From: Bifidobacterium sp. ESL0769
Lineage (GTDB): Bacteria; Actinomycetota; Actinomycetes; Actinomycetales; Bifidobacteriaceae
Assembly: GCF_029395495.1 (NCBI RefSeq)
Contig: NZ_CP113918.1
Span: forward strand, 744,001-808,000
DNA: 64,000 bases
Direction: 5' to 3'
The notes below the pieces were generated by a model. The model was not told the origin of the DNA. It saw only the letters and a program-made list of their open reading frames with translations, and did not search any database. A program made the position numbers and the translations under genes. Below, piece by piece: positions 33,368-41,360 of this stretch (its first letter is position 1; each line of letters begins with the position of its first letter).

Positions 33368-33458
33368 GTGGTGGGGTGGGGATATGCGATGCTGTGGCAT
33401 AAAGCTTGGCCTACCGGCCTGGAGGGTGCCTCAGCATTGTATATCCCCACCCCACCAC
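33368..33458. repeat. Hairpin element B (inverted relative of A)
   Basis: Perfect 18-bp arms, GTGGTGGGGTGGGGATAT (33368-33385) and its complement (33441-33458). Read on the minus strand, its core aligns with element A (shared ATATACAATGCT, AGGCCAAG, CATCGCATAT). The arms differ at three positions, each matched by a compensating change on the opposite arm. Confidence 0.85.
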
Positions 33459-33552
33459 GTCAGTAAGTAAAATAAACCAGACTAGTAGCTATCGGTCAGC
33501 CATGTGAGATAGTGTGTAGAGTTCTGTTAGTGGCAGCGAAAGGGTCAATATT

Positions 33553-34203
33553 ATGGTGAATGCTCAGGATGACGAAACGTATTCGGCGGAGGATTCCCGC
33601 CTGATTTGGATCGACTGCGAGATGACCGGCCTCGATATCTTCGGCGGCGACGAGCTCGTGGAGGTCTCCGTGGTGCCGACCGATTTCAATCTGAAAGTGC
33701 TCGACGAAGGTGTGGATTATGTCATCAAGCCGTCGCAGAAGGCCGTCGACCACATGGGTGACTTCGTGCGCGCTATGCACACCCGTTCCGGCCTCATCAA
33801 CGAGTGGGAGACCGGCCTGAGTCTGGCCGACGCTGAAAAGAAAGTCACCGAGTATGTCGCCCGCTTCACTCCGGACGGGGTCAAACCGCTGCTGGCCGGC
33901 AACACCATCGGCAGTGACAAGAAGTTCCTCGACCACTTCATGCCCAACTTCATGAGCCATCTGCATTATCGCAGCATCGACGTGAGCACCATCAAGGAGC
34001 TCGCGCGTCGCTGGTATCCGGCAGTGTACATGAACCGTCCGCCGAAGAACGGCGGTCACCGTGCCCTTGCTGACATCATCGAGTCGCTTGACGAGCTGCG
34101 TTACTATCGCGAGGCCTTCATGGCTCCGTCGCCCGGCCCGGACGAAGCCCAGGCCAAGAAGATTGAAGCCGACATCGAAGCCACGAGCCTACTCAATAAG
34201 TAA
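33553..34203 (+). CDS. orn: Oligoribonuclease
   Basis: A 216-residue DEDDh exonuclease that degrades two- to five-base RNAs (and pGpG). Motifs: [20 protein letters not shown] (D and E of ExoI), [14 protein letters not shown] (ExoII D), and the ExoIII block [20 protein letters not shown] (H and D). [15 protein letters not shown] is family-specific. Start at 33553 as ATGGTGAATG with AAGGGTC before it. Usual length plus a short acidic tail. It is followed by a tandem hairpin-repeat array. Confidence 0.94.
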   Translation: MVNAQDDETYSAEDSRLIWIDCEMTGLDIFGGDELVEVSVVPTDFNLKVLDEGVDYVIKPSQKAVDHMGDFVRAMHTRSGLINEWETGLSLADAEKKVTEYVARFTPDGVKPLLAGNTIGSDKKFLDHFMPNFMSHLHYRSIDVSTIKELARRWYPAVYMNRPPKNGGHRALADIIESLDELRYYREAFMAPSPGPDEAQAKKIEADIEATSLLNK

Positions 34204-34213
34204 TACGCGTGGC

Positions 34214-34418
34214 GAAAAGGTGCTTTTCTTCTCAGTTAGTTGGTAAATAGCGGCAAAAAGCACCATTTCAGGCTGATTTTGGTGCTTTTCTTACAGGTAG
34301 GGCACCAGACTGAGGTGAAAAGCACGTTTTTGAGGCGTTTTTGGTGCTTTTCTCACAGTTGGGGCAATGAACTGAGGTGAAAAGCACCTTTTGGGGTTGA
34401 TGGTGGTGCTTTTACCAC
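34214..34418. repeat. 62-bp tandem hairpin repeat array
   Basis: Two complete 62-base units (34256-34317 and 34318-34379), a partial third (34380-34418) and half a unit on the left. Each unit starts AAAAGCACC or AAAAGCACG, contains GGTGCTTTTCT and ends ACTGAGGTG. Within a unit AAAAGCACC pairs with GGTGCTTTT, giving serial hairpins with T-rich 3' arms. It starts 10 bases after orn. Confidence 0.85.
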
Positions 34419-34469
34419 GGCATATGACAGTGGATAAGTAAGTACTGGCAAAAACAAAGGAGAAACGGC

Positions 34470-35882
34470 ATGAAGCAGGCGGAAGCACTGACGATTCTTG
34501 ACGCGGGGGCGAACGCGTTCATCACGGGTGCTCCTGGTGCCGGCAAAACCTACGTGCTGAACGAGTTCATCCGCTCAGCACGTGCCCGTGGCGCTTCCGT
34601 CGCTGTCACCGCATCCACCGGTATCGCGGCCACGCATATCAATGGCCAGACCATCCATTCCTGGTCCGGCGTCGGCGTCTCACAGGTCATGACCTCGGAA
34701 CTGCTGAAACGGATTCGTTCGCGTCGTAAGCGCAAGATTGAGGCGGCCGATATTCTCGTCATTGATGAGGTTTCGATGTTGCCCGCGTGGCTTTTCGACA
34801 TGGTCGACGACGTCTGCCGAGCGTTGCGGCACAGCCCCGAGCCGTTCGGCGGGCTGCAGGTCGTGCTCTCCGGCGATTTCTTCCAGTTGCCGCCGGTCAA
34901 GAAATCATTCCGTCGTGACGATATGGCGCCGAGCCCGGAATTTTTGATGTCACGTCAGCGTTATGCCGATGCAGGCAAGGACGCTGACGGATTCGTCACT
35001 GAATCGTTGGTCTGGGATGAGCTCAATCCCGTGGTCTGCTATTTGACCGAGCAACACCGTCAGGATGATGGCCAGTTGCTCACCGTGCTCACTGATATTC
35101 GCGAAGGCGGCGTTACGCAGGAAGATCATGACGTGCTTGCCGACCGTCTTGGCAAATCGCCTGCTGATGGGGAAGTGGCCGTCCATCTGTTCCCGGTCAA
35201 TAAGCAGGCCGACACGTTGAATGATCTGCGACTTTCGCAGATTCACGATGAAACGCACGACTATGTCGCCGAATCGGCGGGTCCGGCCAACCTGGTCAAA
35301 AGGCTTAAGAAGAACATGCTCGCCCCCGAAAAACTGGAGCTCAAAACCGGGGCGGCAGTGATGGCGTTGCGTAATGATGCCGATCACCAGTATGTCAACG
35401 GATCCATTGGCAAGGTGGAGGGTTTCGTTTCAGAAGCGAAGGGCGGCTGGCCGATTGTTGCCTTCGAAAATGGCAACACGGTGACCATGAAGCAGGCTTC
35501 GTGGGACATGATGGACGGTGAGAGCGTACTGGCCAGCGTCAAGCAAGTGCCGTTGCGTTGCGCCTGGGCCATCACCATCCACAAGTCGCAAGGTATGACC
35601 CTCGACCGCGCGGTGATGAACCTGCGCCGCACTTTCGCGCCCGGTATGGGCTATGTGGCGCTTTCCCGTGTGGAAAACCTCGACGGCCTTTATCTTGATG
35701 ACATCAGTGAACGCGCGTTCATGGTCTCACCTGACGCCGTTTTGCTGGACGGTGAGCTTCGTGACAATTCCAAGGCTGCTTGCGCCCGTCTGGCCGAAGA
35801 AGGCAGCGACGCCTTCACCAAACAGGCTTCCGGTCAGCTCGCTGGCGACACCGACGAATTCGCCCAGGACGAGCTTTTCTGA
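34470..35882 (+). CDS. PIF1/RecD-like DNA helicase (AAA)
   Basis: A 470-residue superfamily 1B helicase. Motif I (Walker A) is FITGAPGAGKTYVLNEFIRS, Ia TASTGIAATHINGQTIHSWS, II (Walker B) ILVIDEVSMLPAW, III VVLSGDFFQLPPV, and V/VI CAWAITIHKSQGMTLDRAVM, then GYVALSRVENLDGLYL. These identify the PIF1 branch, which unwinds 5'-3' and often resolves G-quadruplexes or R-loops. AAAGGAGAAACGGC precedes the start. The tail is acidic and probably disordered. Cellular target unknown. Confidence 0.88.
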   Translation: MKQAEALTILDAGANAFITGAPGAGKTYVLNEFIRSARARGASVAVTASTGIAATHINGQTIHSWSGVGVSQVMTSELLKRIRSRRKRKIEAADILVIDEVSMLPAWLFDMVDDVCRALRHSPEPFGGLQVVLSGDFFQLPPVKKSFRRDDMAPSPEFLMSRQRYADAGKDADGFVTESLVWDELNPVVCYLTEQHRQDDGQLLTVLTDIREGGVTQEDHDVLADRLGKSPADGEVAVHLFPVNKQADTLNDLRLSQIHDETHDYVAESAGPANLVKRLKKNMLAPEKLELKTGAAVMALRNDADHQYVNGSIGKVEGFVSEAKGGWPIVAFENGNTVTMKQASWDMMDGESVLASVKQVPLRCAWAITIHKSQGMTLDRAVMNLRRTFAPGMGYVALSRVENLDGLYLDDISERAFMVSPDAVLLDGELRDNSKAACARLAEEGSDAFTKQASGQLAGDTDEFAQDELF

Positions 35883-35952
35883 AGCGTTTACATATAATTT
35901 GTCGTTATTCGCAACGTCGTCAATGTCGGCTCGCGCGAATAATTTAGGAACC

Positions 35953-37785
35953 ATGACAAAAGCACTTCGTATGTCCACCCTGTTCCTGCGCACGCTGCGC
36001 GAGGACCCCGCTGACGCCGACGTCGATTCGGCGCGCTTGCTCCAGCGAGCCGGCTATATCCGCAAGGCCGCGCCCGGCATCTGGACCTGGTTGCCGCTCG
36101 GCTTGAACGTTCTCAACAAAATCGAGACCGTAGTTCGCGAGGAAATAAACGGCATTGGCGGCCAGGAGGTTCATTTCCCGGCCCTACTGCCGAAGGAACC
36201 GTATGAGGCGACGCATCGTTGGGAAGAGTACGGCGAGAACATCTTCAGACTCAAGGACCGTCACGAGGCCGATTACCTGCTCGCGCCGACCCACGAGGAA
36301 ATGTTCACCCTGCTGGTCAAGGACATGTATTCCTCTTATAAGGATTTGCCGGTTACGCTCTACCAGATCCAGACCAAGTACCGTGACGAATTCCGTCCGC
36401 GTGCCGGTCTTGTGCGTGGCCGAGAGTTCATCATGGAAGACGGCTATTCCTTCACCATCGACGAGGACGGCTTGAAGAAGGCCTACGTCGAAGAACGCGA
36501 TGCCTACGAGCGTATCTTCAAACGTCTTGATCTTGGCTACATCATGGTGCACGCGGTTTCCGGGCCGATGGGCGGCTTCGAATCGCAGGAGTTCCTTTCC
36601 CCGATGGCCATTGGTGAGGATACCTTCGCCAAGGCTCCCAGCGGCAAGGCTTGGAACGTCGAAGCGTTGACCACGCCTGAGGTTCCGGCTGTTGATTGCT
36701 CCAAGACCCCGGCGATGAGCCTGCGTGATCTGCCGGATGCCAAGACCATCGACGACATGGTCAACCAGTGCAACGCGCTCTATCCGCGCGAGGACGGCCG
36801 TGGCTGGGCGCAGACCGATATGTTGAAGAACGTGGTCATCGCGGTCAAACATCCCGGCGAGCCCGATGACGAGAACGAAGAGCATCGCAAGCCGTGGCGT
36901 GAGGTTGTCGTCGTGGCGCTGCCCGGCGATCGCCAGATTGATATGAAGCGCCTTGAGGCGCAATTCGCGCCTGCCGAGATCGAGGAAGCCAACGAGGCCG
37001 ATCTGAAAGCTCACCCCGAACTGGTCAAAGGTTATATCGGACCGTCGGTTCTGGGGCCGCAGGCGCGCGTCGAGGATTCCGCTATCAAGGATCCGGTACG
37101 TTACTTGGTTGACGCGCATATTGCTGAGGGTTCCGCTTGGGTCACCGGCGGCGACAAGGATGGTGTGGATGCTTTCGACATGGTTTATGGTCGTGATTTC
37201 AAGGCTGACGGCACTGTCGAGGCCACCGAGGTACGCGACGGTGACATGAGCCCGGACGGCTCCGGCCCGCTGAGCTTCGAACGCGGCGTGGAAATCGGCC
37301 AGGTCTTCCAGCTTGGCCTCAAGTATTCCGAGGCGCTGGGCCTCAAGGTCCTGAACCAGAATGGCAAGGCTGTACCGGTGTGGATGGGCAGTTATGGCAT
37401 TGGCGTCTCGCGCGTCATGGCCTGCATCGCCGAAACCCACCACGACGAAAAGGGCTTGGCCTGGCCGGTCAATATCGCGCCCGCCGCCGTGCACGTGGTC
37501 GCCACGGGCAAGAAGGACGAGGCGTTCGACGGTGCCGAGAAGCTGGTCGCCGAGCTTGAGTCCAAGGGCCTTGAGGTCATCTACGACGACCGCAAGAAGG
37601 TCTCGCCTGGTGTCAAGTTCAAGGACGCCGAGCTGCTGGGCGTGCCGCTGGTCGCCGTGGTCGGCCGCGATTATCTCAACGACGGCACCATCGAGGTGCG
37701 CGATCGTAACGGCGAGAATGCGGTGAAGGTTCCGGCTGGCGAAGCCGCCGAAACCCTAGCGCAACGCTATTCCGCGATGCTCTAA
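35953..37785 (+). CDS. proS: Prolyl-tRNA synthetase (bacterial, with INS domain)
   Basis: A 610-residue class II synthetase from the ATG at 35953 (MTKALRMSTLFLRTLRED) behind TAGGAA; the frame is open to the left only as a shadow of the helicase gene. Motif 1 lies near GGQEVHFPALLPKEPYE, motif 2 is YRDEFRPRAGLVRGREFIME, and motif 3 is GSYGIGVSRVMACIAE. The roughly 180-residue insertion between motifs 2 and 3 is the editing (INS) domain of bacterial-type ProRS, and the C-terminal anticodon-binding domain follows (PAAVHVVATGKKDEAFD). Strong terminator downstream. Confidence 0.95.
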   Translation: MTKALRMSTLFLRTLREDPADADVDSARLLQRAGYIRKAAPGIWTWLPLGLNVLNKIETVVREEINGIGGQEVHFPALLPKEPYEATHRWEEYGENIFRLKDRHEADYLLAPTHEEMFTLLVKDMYSSYKDLPVTLYQIQTKYRDEFRPRAGLVRGREFIMEDGYSFTIDEDGLKKAYVEERDAYERIFKRLDLGYIMVHAVSGPMGGFESQEFLSPMAIGEDTFAKAPSGKAWNVEALTTPEVPAVDCSKTPAMSLRDLPDAKTIDDMVNQCNALYPREDGRGWAQTDMLKNVVIAVKHPGEPDDENEEHRKPWREVVVVALPGDRQIDMKRLEAQFAPAEIEEANEADLKAHPELVKGYIGPSVLGPQARVEDSAIKDPVRYLVDAHIAEGSAWVTGGDKDGVDAFDMVYGRDFKADGTVEATEVRDGDMSPDGSGPLSFERGVEIGQVFQLGLKYSEALGLKVLNQNGKAVPVWMGSYGIGVSRVMACIAETHHDEKGLAWPVNIAPAAVHVVATGKKDEAFDGAEKLVAELESKGLEVIYDDRKKVSPGVKFKDAELLGVPLVAVVGRDYLNDGTIEVRDRNGENAVKVPAGEAAETLAQRYSAML

Positions 37786-37804
37786 ATCATTAGTGCAACA
37801 ATCG

Positions 37805-37845
37805 AATGTGGTCGTCTCCCATAGTGGAGGTGGCCACATTTTTTA
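37805..37845 (+). terminator. Rho-independent terminator after proS
   Basis: AATGTGG (37805-37811) pairs with CCACATT (37834-37840), with an inner CTCC/GGAG stem, followed by TTTTT. Twenty bases after the proS stop. Confidence 0.82.
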
Positions 37846-38060
37846 TGCGATAACAAGCCCGATAAATCATCGAAAAATATGTAAAAATTACCTAAATTTA
37901 TATTAAAAAGGTAATTTAAATATGCGATTGGCCGCGCTTTAAGTAAAATGAAAATGTAAGACTTGGAGTCGCATCGAAGAACTGATGCCGTTCCGAAGTA
38001 CACAGGCCGCTGCGAGTCCGTCGGATGTATTCGCGGCGACGATAACGAAAGAAGAAATCA

Positions 38061-38909
38061 ATGCAGAATCTTACGGTTTTGGGCACTGGTGTCCTCGGTT
38101 CCCAGATTATTTTCCAGTCGGCCTATAAGGGCAAGGACGTTGTCGCCTATGATATCAGTGACGAGATTTTGGCCGGGCTTCCGGCGCGCTGGGAATATCT
38201 GAAGAAGCAGTACAAGCGCGATATTCCCGATGCTACCGACGAGAAGCTCGATGCCGCCGTCTCGCGCATTCGCACCACTGCCGATCTGAAGGATGCGGTC
38301 AAGGACGCCGACATCATTATTGAAGCCATTCCGGAACGTCTCGACATCAAGCAGAGCACGTGGGAGAAGGTTAGCAAATATGCGCCGGACAAGACCGTGT
38401 TCTGCACCAATTCCTCGACGCTGCTGCCGAGCAGGATGGCGCCGTTCGTCGATCGCCCAGACAAGTTCCTGAGCCTGCACTTCGCCAACGAGATCTGGAA
38501 GTTCAACACCGGCGAGGTCATGGCTCAGCCGAAGACCGATCCGAAAGTGTTTGAAGAGGTTGCACAGTTCGCCGAGGAAATCGGTATGGTCCCGATCCGC
38601 GTGAAGAAGGAACAGCCCGGCTACCTTCTCAACTCGCTGCTGGTGCCGCTGCTGAATGCTGCCGCCGACCTGTGGGTGCGTGGCGTGGCCTCAGCCGAGG
38701 ATATTGACAAGACCTGGCGCATCGCCACCGGCTCGCCTGAAGGCCCGTTCCAGATTTACGATACCGTCGGTATGATGACCCCGTACAACCTTTCGAAAGA
38801 CAGCCCGGATCCGGTGCAGCGTGAGTTCGCGGAACGCATCAAGAAGGATTACATCGACAAGGGCAAGCTGGGCAAGTCCACCGGACATGGCTTCTATGAC
38901 TATGAGTGA
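38061..38909 (+). CDS. 3-hydroxyacyl-CoA dehydrogenase family protein (copy 1)
   Basis: A 282-residue NAD-dependent dehydrogenase. The Rossmann domain starts at once with LTVLGTGVLGSQIIFQSAYK (GxGxxG variant) and continues to DIIIEAIPERLDIKQSTWEK and TVFCTNSSTLLPS, typical of hydroxyacyl-CoA and related beta-hydroxyacid dehydrogenases. LSLHFANEIWK holds the catalytic His region, and LVPLLNAAADLWVRGVASAE belongs to the helical C-terminal domain. AAGAAG lies before the ATG. A close paralogue follows at 39315. Bifidobacteria lack beta-oxidation, so a role on a hydroxyacid or sugar acid is more plausible than fatty acids. Confidence 0.82.
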   Translation: MQNLTVLGTGVLGSQIIFQSAYKGKDVVAYDISDEILAGLPARWEYLKKQYKRDIPDATDEKLDAAVSRIRTTADLKDAVKDADIIIEAIPERLDIKQSTWEKVSKYAPDKTVFCTNSSTLLPSRMAPFVDRPDKFLSLHFANEIWKFNTGEVMAQPKTDPKVFEEVAQFAEEIGMVPIRVKKEQPGYLLNSLLVPLLNAAADLWVRGVASAEDIDKTWRIATGSPEGPFQIYDTVGMMTPYNLSKDSPDPVQREFAERIKKDYIDKGKLGKSTGHGFYDYE

Positions 38910-39314
38910 TTGCTGGGTCGGCTTGGTTTCGCTTTCCGGAACCTGCTCATTGCCGTTTGTTGTCGGGAAGTGCTTGGTTGCCATTCGATAAGCAACGGCT
39001 TAATTGCTATCCGGCGTCGTGCATCAACCGATGTACGGCGCTTTTTCATGTCCGTTTATGTTTGTGCTTCAGTACCTGCCATTGCCGGTTTTCCTGATTT
39101 CGGGTATGATAATTCTGGCTTTTACGGCTAATCATTTTGTCTGATAAATCACTAATTTTTTGGCTTGAAAACTATGTTTCTACAAATTATTCATGTATTA
39201 TGAAAGAGCAATTATAAATGAAATGTAATTATTCGATGTTTGAGTGATTGATGTTTTCAAGGCGTTTCACGGAATGATGAGGTTCTGTGAAACGATTGAT
39301 GAAAGAAGGCAATG
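38910..39314. other. Intergenic region between the dehydrogenase paralogues
   Basis: About 400 bases. The left half has no feature I can support. The right half (39120-39260) is strongly AT-rich, consistent with a separate promoter for copy 2, and ends in an 11/12-bp inverted repeat at 39263-39294. Confidence 0.5.
39263..39294. promoter_or_regulatory. Inverted repeat before second dehydrogenase
   Basis: CGTTTCACGGAA (39263-39274) and TTCTGTGAAACG (39283-39294) are complementary at 11 of 12 positions (12 with a G-U pair) around TGATGAGG. It ends 20 bases before the start codon, so it may be an operator or an mRNA hairpin. Copy 1 lacks a clear equivalent. Confidence 0.55.
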
Positions 39315-40163
39315 ATGCAGAATCTAACAGTACTGGGTACAGGTACTCTCGGTTCCCAGATTATTTTCCAAGCGGCGTATAGCGGCAAGAACGTGGCTGC
39401 CTACGATATCAGCGACGAGATTCTCGCGAAGTTGCCGGCGCGCTGGGAGCAGCTCAAAGACAACTATCGGCAGGATGTCAAAGGCGTGACCGAGGAAAAG
39501 CTCGACGCCGCGGTTTCGCGCATCCACCCGACGGCCGACATCAAGGAGGCGCTCAAAGACGCCGATATCGTCATCGAGGCGGTTCCGGAACGGCTTGACA
39601 TCAAGCAGGATACATGGAAGAAGGTCAGCGAGAACGCGCCGGCCAAAACGATTTTCTGCACGAATTCTTCGACCCTGCCTCCAAGCAAGATCGCGCCGTT
39701 TACCGACCGCCCGGAGAAGTTCCTGTGCCTGCACTTTGCAAACGAGGTCTGGAAGTTCAACACCGGCGAAGTGATGGTGCAGCCGAAGACCGATCCAAAG
39801 GTTTTCGAAGAGGTTGCTCAGTTCGCCGAGGAGATCGGTATGGTCCCGATTCGCATCAAGAAGGAGCAGCCGGGTTACGTGCTCAATTCACTGCTGGTTC
39901 CGCTGCTCAACGCCGCTGCGGATCTGTGGGTGCGCGGTGTGGCCTCGTTCGAAGACATCGACAAGACTTGGCGTATCGCCACGGGCGCGCCTTCCGGCCC
40001 GTTCCAGATTTACGACACCGTCGGTATGATGACGCCTTACAATCTTTCCAAGGATTCGACCGATCCCGTCCAGAAGGAGTTTGCGCGTCGCTTGAAGGAG
40101 GACTTCATTGACAAGGGCAAGATGGGCAAGATTTCAGGTCACGGCTTCTATGACTATGAGTGA
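39315..40163 (+). CDS. 3-hydroxyacyl-CoA dehydrogenase family protein (copy 2)
   Basis: A 282-residue paralogue of the gene at 38061, alike over its full length (LTVLGTGTLGSQIIFQAAYS; WKFNTGEVMVQPKTDPKVFE; GPFQIYDTVGMMTPYNLSKD; GHGFYDYE). Of two adjacent ATGs I choose the second because it aligns with copy 1 and leaves better spacing to GAAGG. Sequence differences concentrate in the N-terminal 100 residues. The own leader with an inverted repeat suggests separate regulation. A tandem duplication followed by divergence is the simplest history. Confidence 0.82.
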   Translation: MQNLTVLGTGTLGSQIIFQAAYSGKNVAAYDISDEILAKLPARWEQLKDNYRQDVKGVTEEKLDAAVSRIHPTADIKEALKDADIVIEAVPERLDIKQDTWKKVSENAPAKTIFCTNSSTLPPSKIAPFTDRPEKFLCLHFANEVWKFNTGEVMVQPKTDPKVFEEVAQFAEEIGMVPIRIKKEQPGYVLNSLLVPLLNAAADLWVRGVASFEDIDKTWRIATGAPSGPFQIYDTVGMMTPYNLSKDSTDPVQKEFARRLKEDFIDKGKMGKISGHGFYDYE

Positions 40164-40207
40164 GTAGCTTCGAAGCTTGTGCATGCATTCATTATTTTCT
40201 TCAAATC

Positions 40208-40256
40208 CGGTAGTGGCGCTGCGTATCATTTGGTACGCGGCGCCGCTACCGTTTTT
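40208..40256 (+). terminator. Rho-independent terminator after second dehydrogenase
   Basis: Long stem CGGTAGTGGCGCTGCGTA paired with TACGCGGCGCCGCTACCG (two mismatches), then TTTTTGG. Forty-five bases after the stop. Confidence 0.85.
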
Positions 40257-40580
40257 GGTGGTTTGGCCGATATTCTGTTTCTCGACCCCGTTCTCCCTTG
40301 TACGTCTTTTTCGTCGTGCACATTTCGGATTTCGCTGTGGATACCGCTTGTTTCGTCCACATTGCATCCACAACACGCCGGGACCCCGAGCATTCGACCA
40401 CAGTGCTCGGTTTGGCTTGAAAACCTGAGGTTCCGTCCTGCATACTGGAAGAACCGCGGGGTACGTTTGAGCCGGTTTCAGCGCTGGGATTTTGCTGCAT
40501 ATGTGGCTGGGTTCCGTTGCTGGTGACGTATCCCGCAGTCCACCAACAGACAAATACAATTTCGCAAGGGAGCAGAGCCG
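40257..40580. other. Leader region of the ssb-like gene
   Basis: About 320 bases without a supported gene. A 7-bp hairpin CCGAGCA...TGCTCGG (40388-40412) is visible. AAGGGAG precedes the ssb ATG by 8 bases. No recognised promoter pair. Confidence 0.45.
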
Positions 40581-41228
40581 ATGACACAGCAAGGTACGGT
40601 GACGATTTCAGGGTTCATGGGCGCAGACCCGCAAAGTTTTGGCAAGGAAGGAGGCCCGGCCGCCGTCTCGTTCAGAATCGGTTGCACAACGAGGTATTTC
40701 AACCCTACGGTCAACGAGTGGCGCGACCGTCCGACGACGTGGATTACCGTTAAGGTATTCCGCCAGTTGGCCGAGAATGTGTTTTCGAGCCTGCACAAGG
40801 GTGATCCGGTCATCGCCACGGGAAATCTGGCGACTGAGGAATGGACTCGTGAAGGCGCGAAGCACAGCAAAATGGTGATGGAAGCGACCAGCGTCGGCCA
40901 CGACCTGAGCTTCGGTACCTCGACATTCCAACGCGTGAAACTGAGCGGCAAGGAACAGGGGAACGCGCATAATTCGGGTGATGCAGGGCAGAGCCAGAAT
41001 CAGAACGTGGCGGCCAGCAGCAGTGAGGTACAAGCCGATAAGCCAAACGGAGGCCAGAATCGGGGTTCAGACGACGGGAACAATAACCGTCAGGGTAGTG
41101 GAAGTGGTGGTCGTAGCTTAAACGGGAATGCGGAACCCGGAGACGAAGCCGGTGAAGATCCGTGGGATGCCAGCGAAGTCTTTGAAGGGCATGCCACGGC
41201 CGACCGCTTGGTGGCCTCTGTCGGATAA
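40581..41228 (+). CDS. Single-stranded DNA-binding protein paralogue
   Basis: A 215-residue protein. Residues 1 to about 110 form an SSB OB fold (VTISGFMGADPQSFGKEGGP; FRIGCTTRYFNPTVNEWRDR; GDPVIATGNLATEEWTREGA). A long Gln/Asn/Gly/Ser linker follows, ending DEAGEDPWDASEVFEGHATA and DRLVASVG. The acidic DDxIPF-type tip used by replication SSBs to recruit partners is absent, and no rpsF/rpsR neighbours are present, so this is probably an accessory SSB (competence or repair) and not the main replication protein. Confidence 0.85.
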   Translation: MTQQGTVTISGFMGADPQSFGKEGGPAAVSFRIGCTTRYFNPTVNEWRDRPTTWITVKVFRQLAENVFSSLHKGDPVIATGNLATEEWTREGAKHSKMVMEATSVGHDLSFGTSTFQRVKLSGKEQGNAHNSGDAGQSQNQNVAASSSEVQADKPNGGQNRGSDDGNNNRQGSGSGGRSLNGNAEPGDEAGEDPWDASEVFEGHATADRLVASVG

Positions 41229-41250
41229 TAAACGTGAATTGAATAAGAAA

Positions 41251-41283
41251 GTGGTCGGGGCACAATGACTGTGCTCTGACCAC
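41251..41283. terminator. Stem-loop between ssb-like gene and pepO
   Basis: GTGGTC...GACCAC with an inner GCACA/TGTGC stem (41251-41283) between convergent genes. No T run, so efficiency is uncertain. Confidence 0.5.
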
Positions 41284-41360
41284 GATATCGTCTCGTCGTA
41301 CTCAAGCAAGCCCCAGGCAATCGGTTATTGCATATTGCCATCGACTCGCTTGATTATCGG

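Larger units (their letters stand above)
33130..33552. other. Intergenic region with paired hairpin elements
   Basis: About 420 gene-free bases between guaB and orn. Contents are two related long hairpins in opposite orientation (33169-33260 and 33368-33458), AT-rich spacers and the orn leader. A short plus-strand stem near 33150 could end guaB transcription, but the large hairpins dominate. Confidence 0.7.

Noticed and set aside
33130..34418. CRISPR array in the repeat-rich gap around orn
   Set aside because: The 62-bp units are adjacent without unique spacers and form hairpins, and the other repeats are an inverted pair; no cas genes are nearby.
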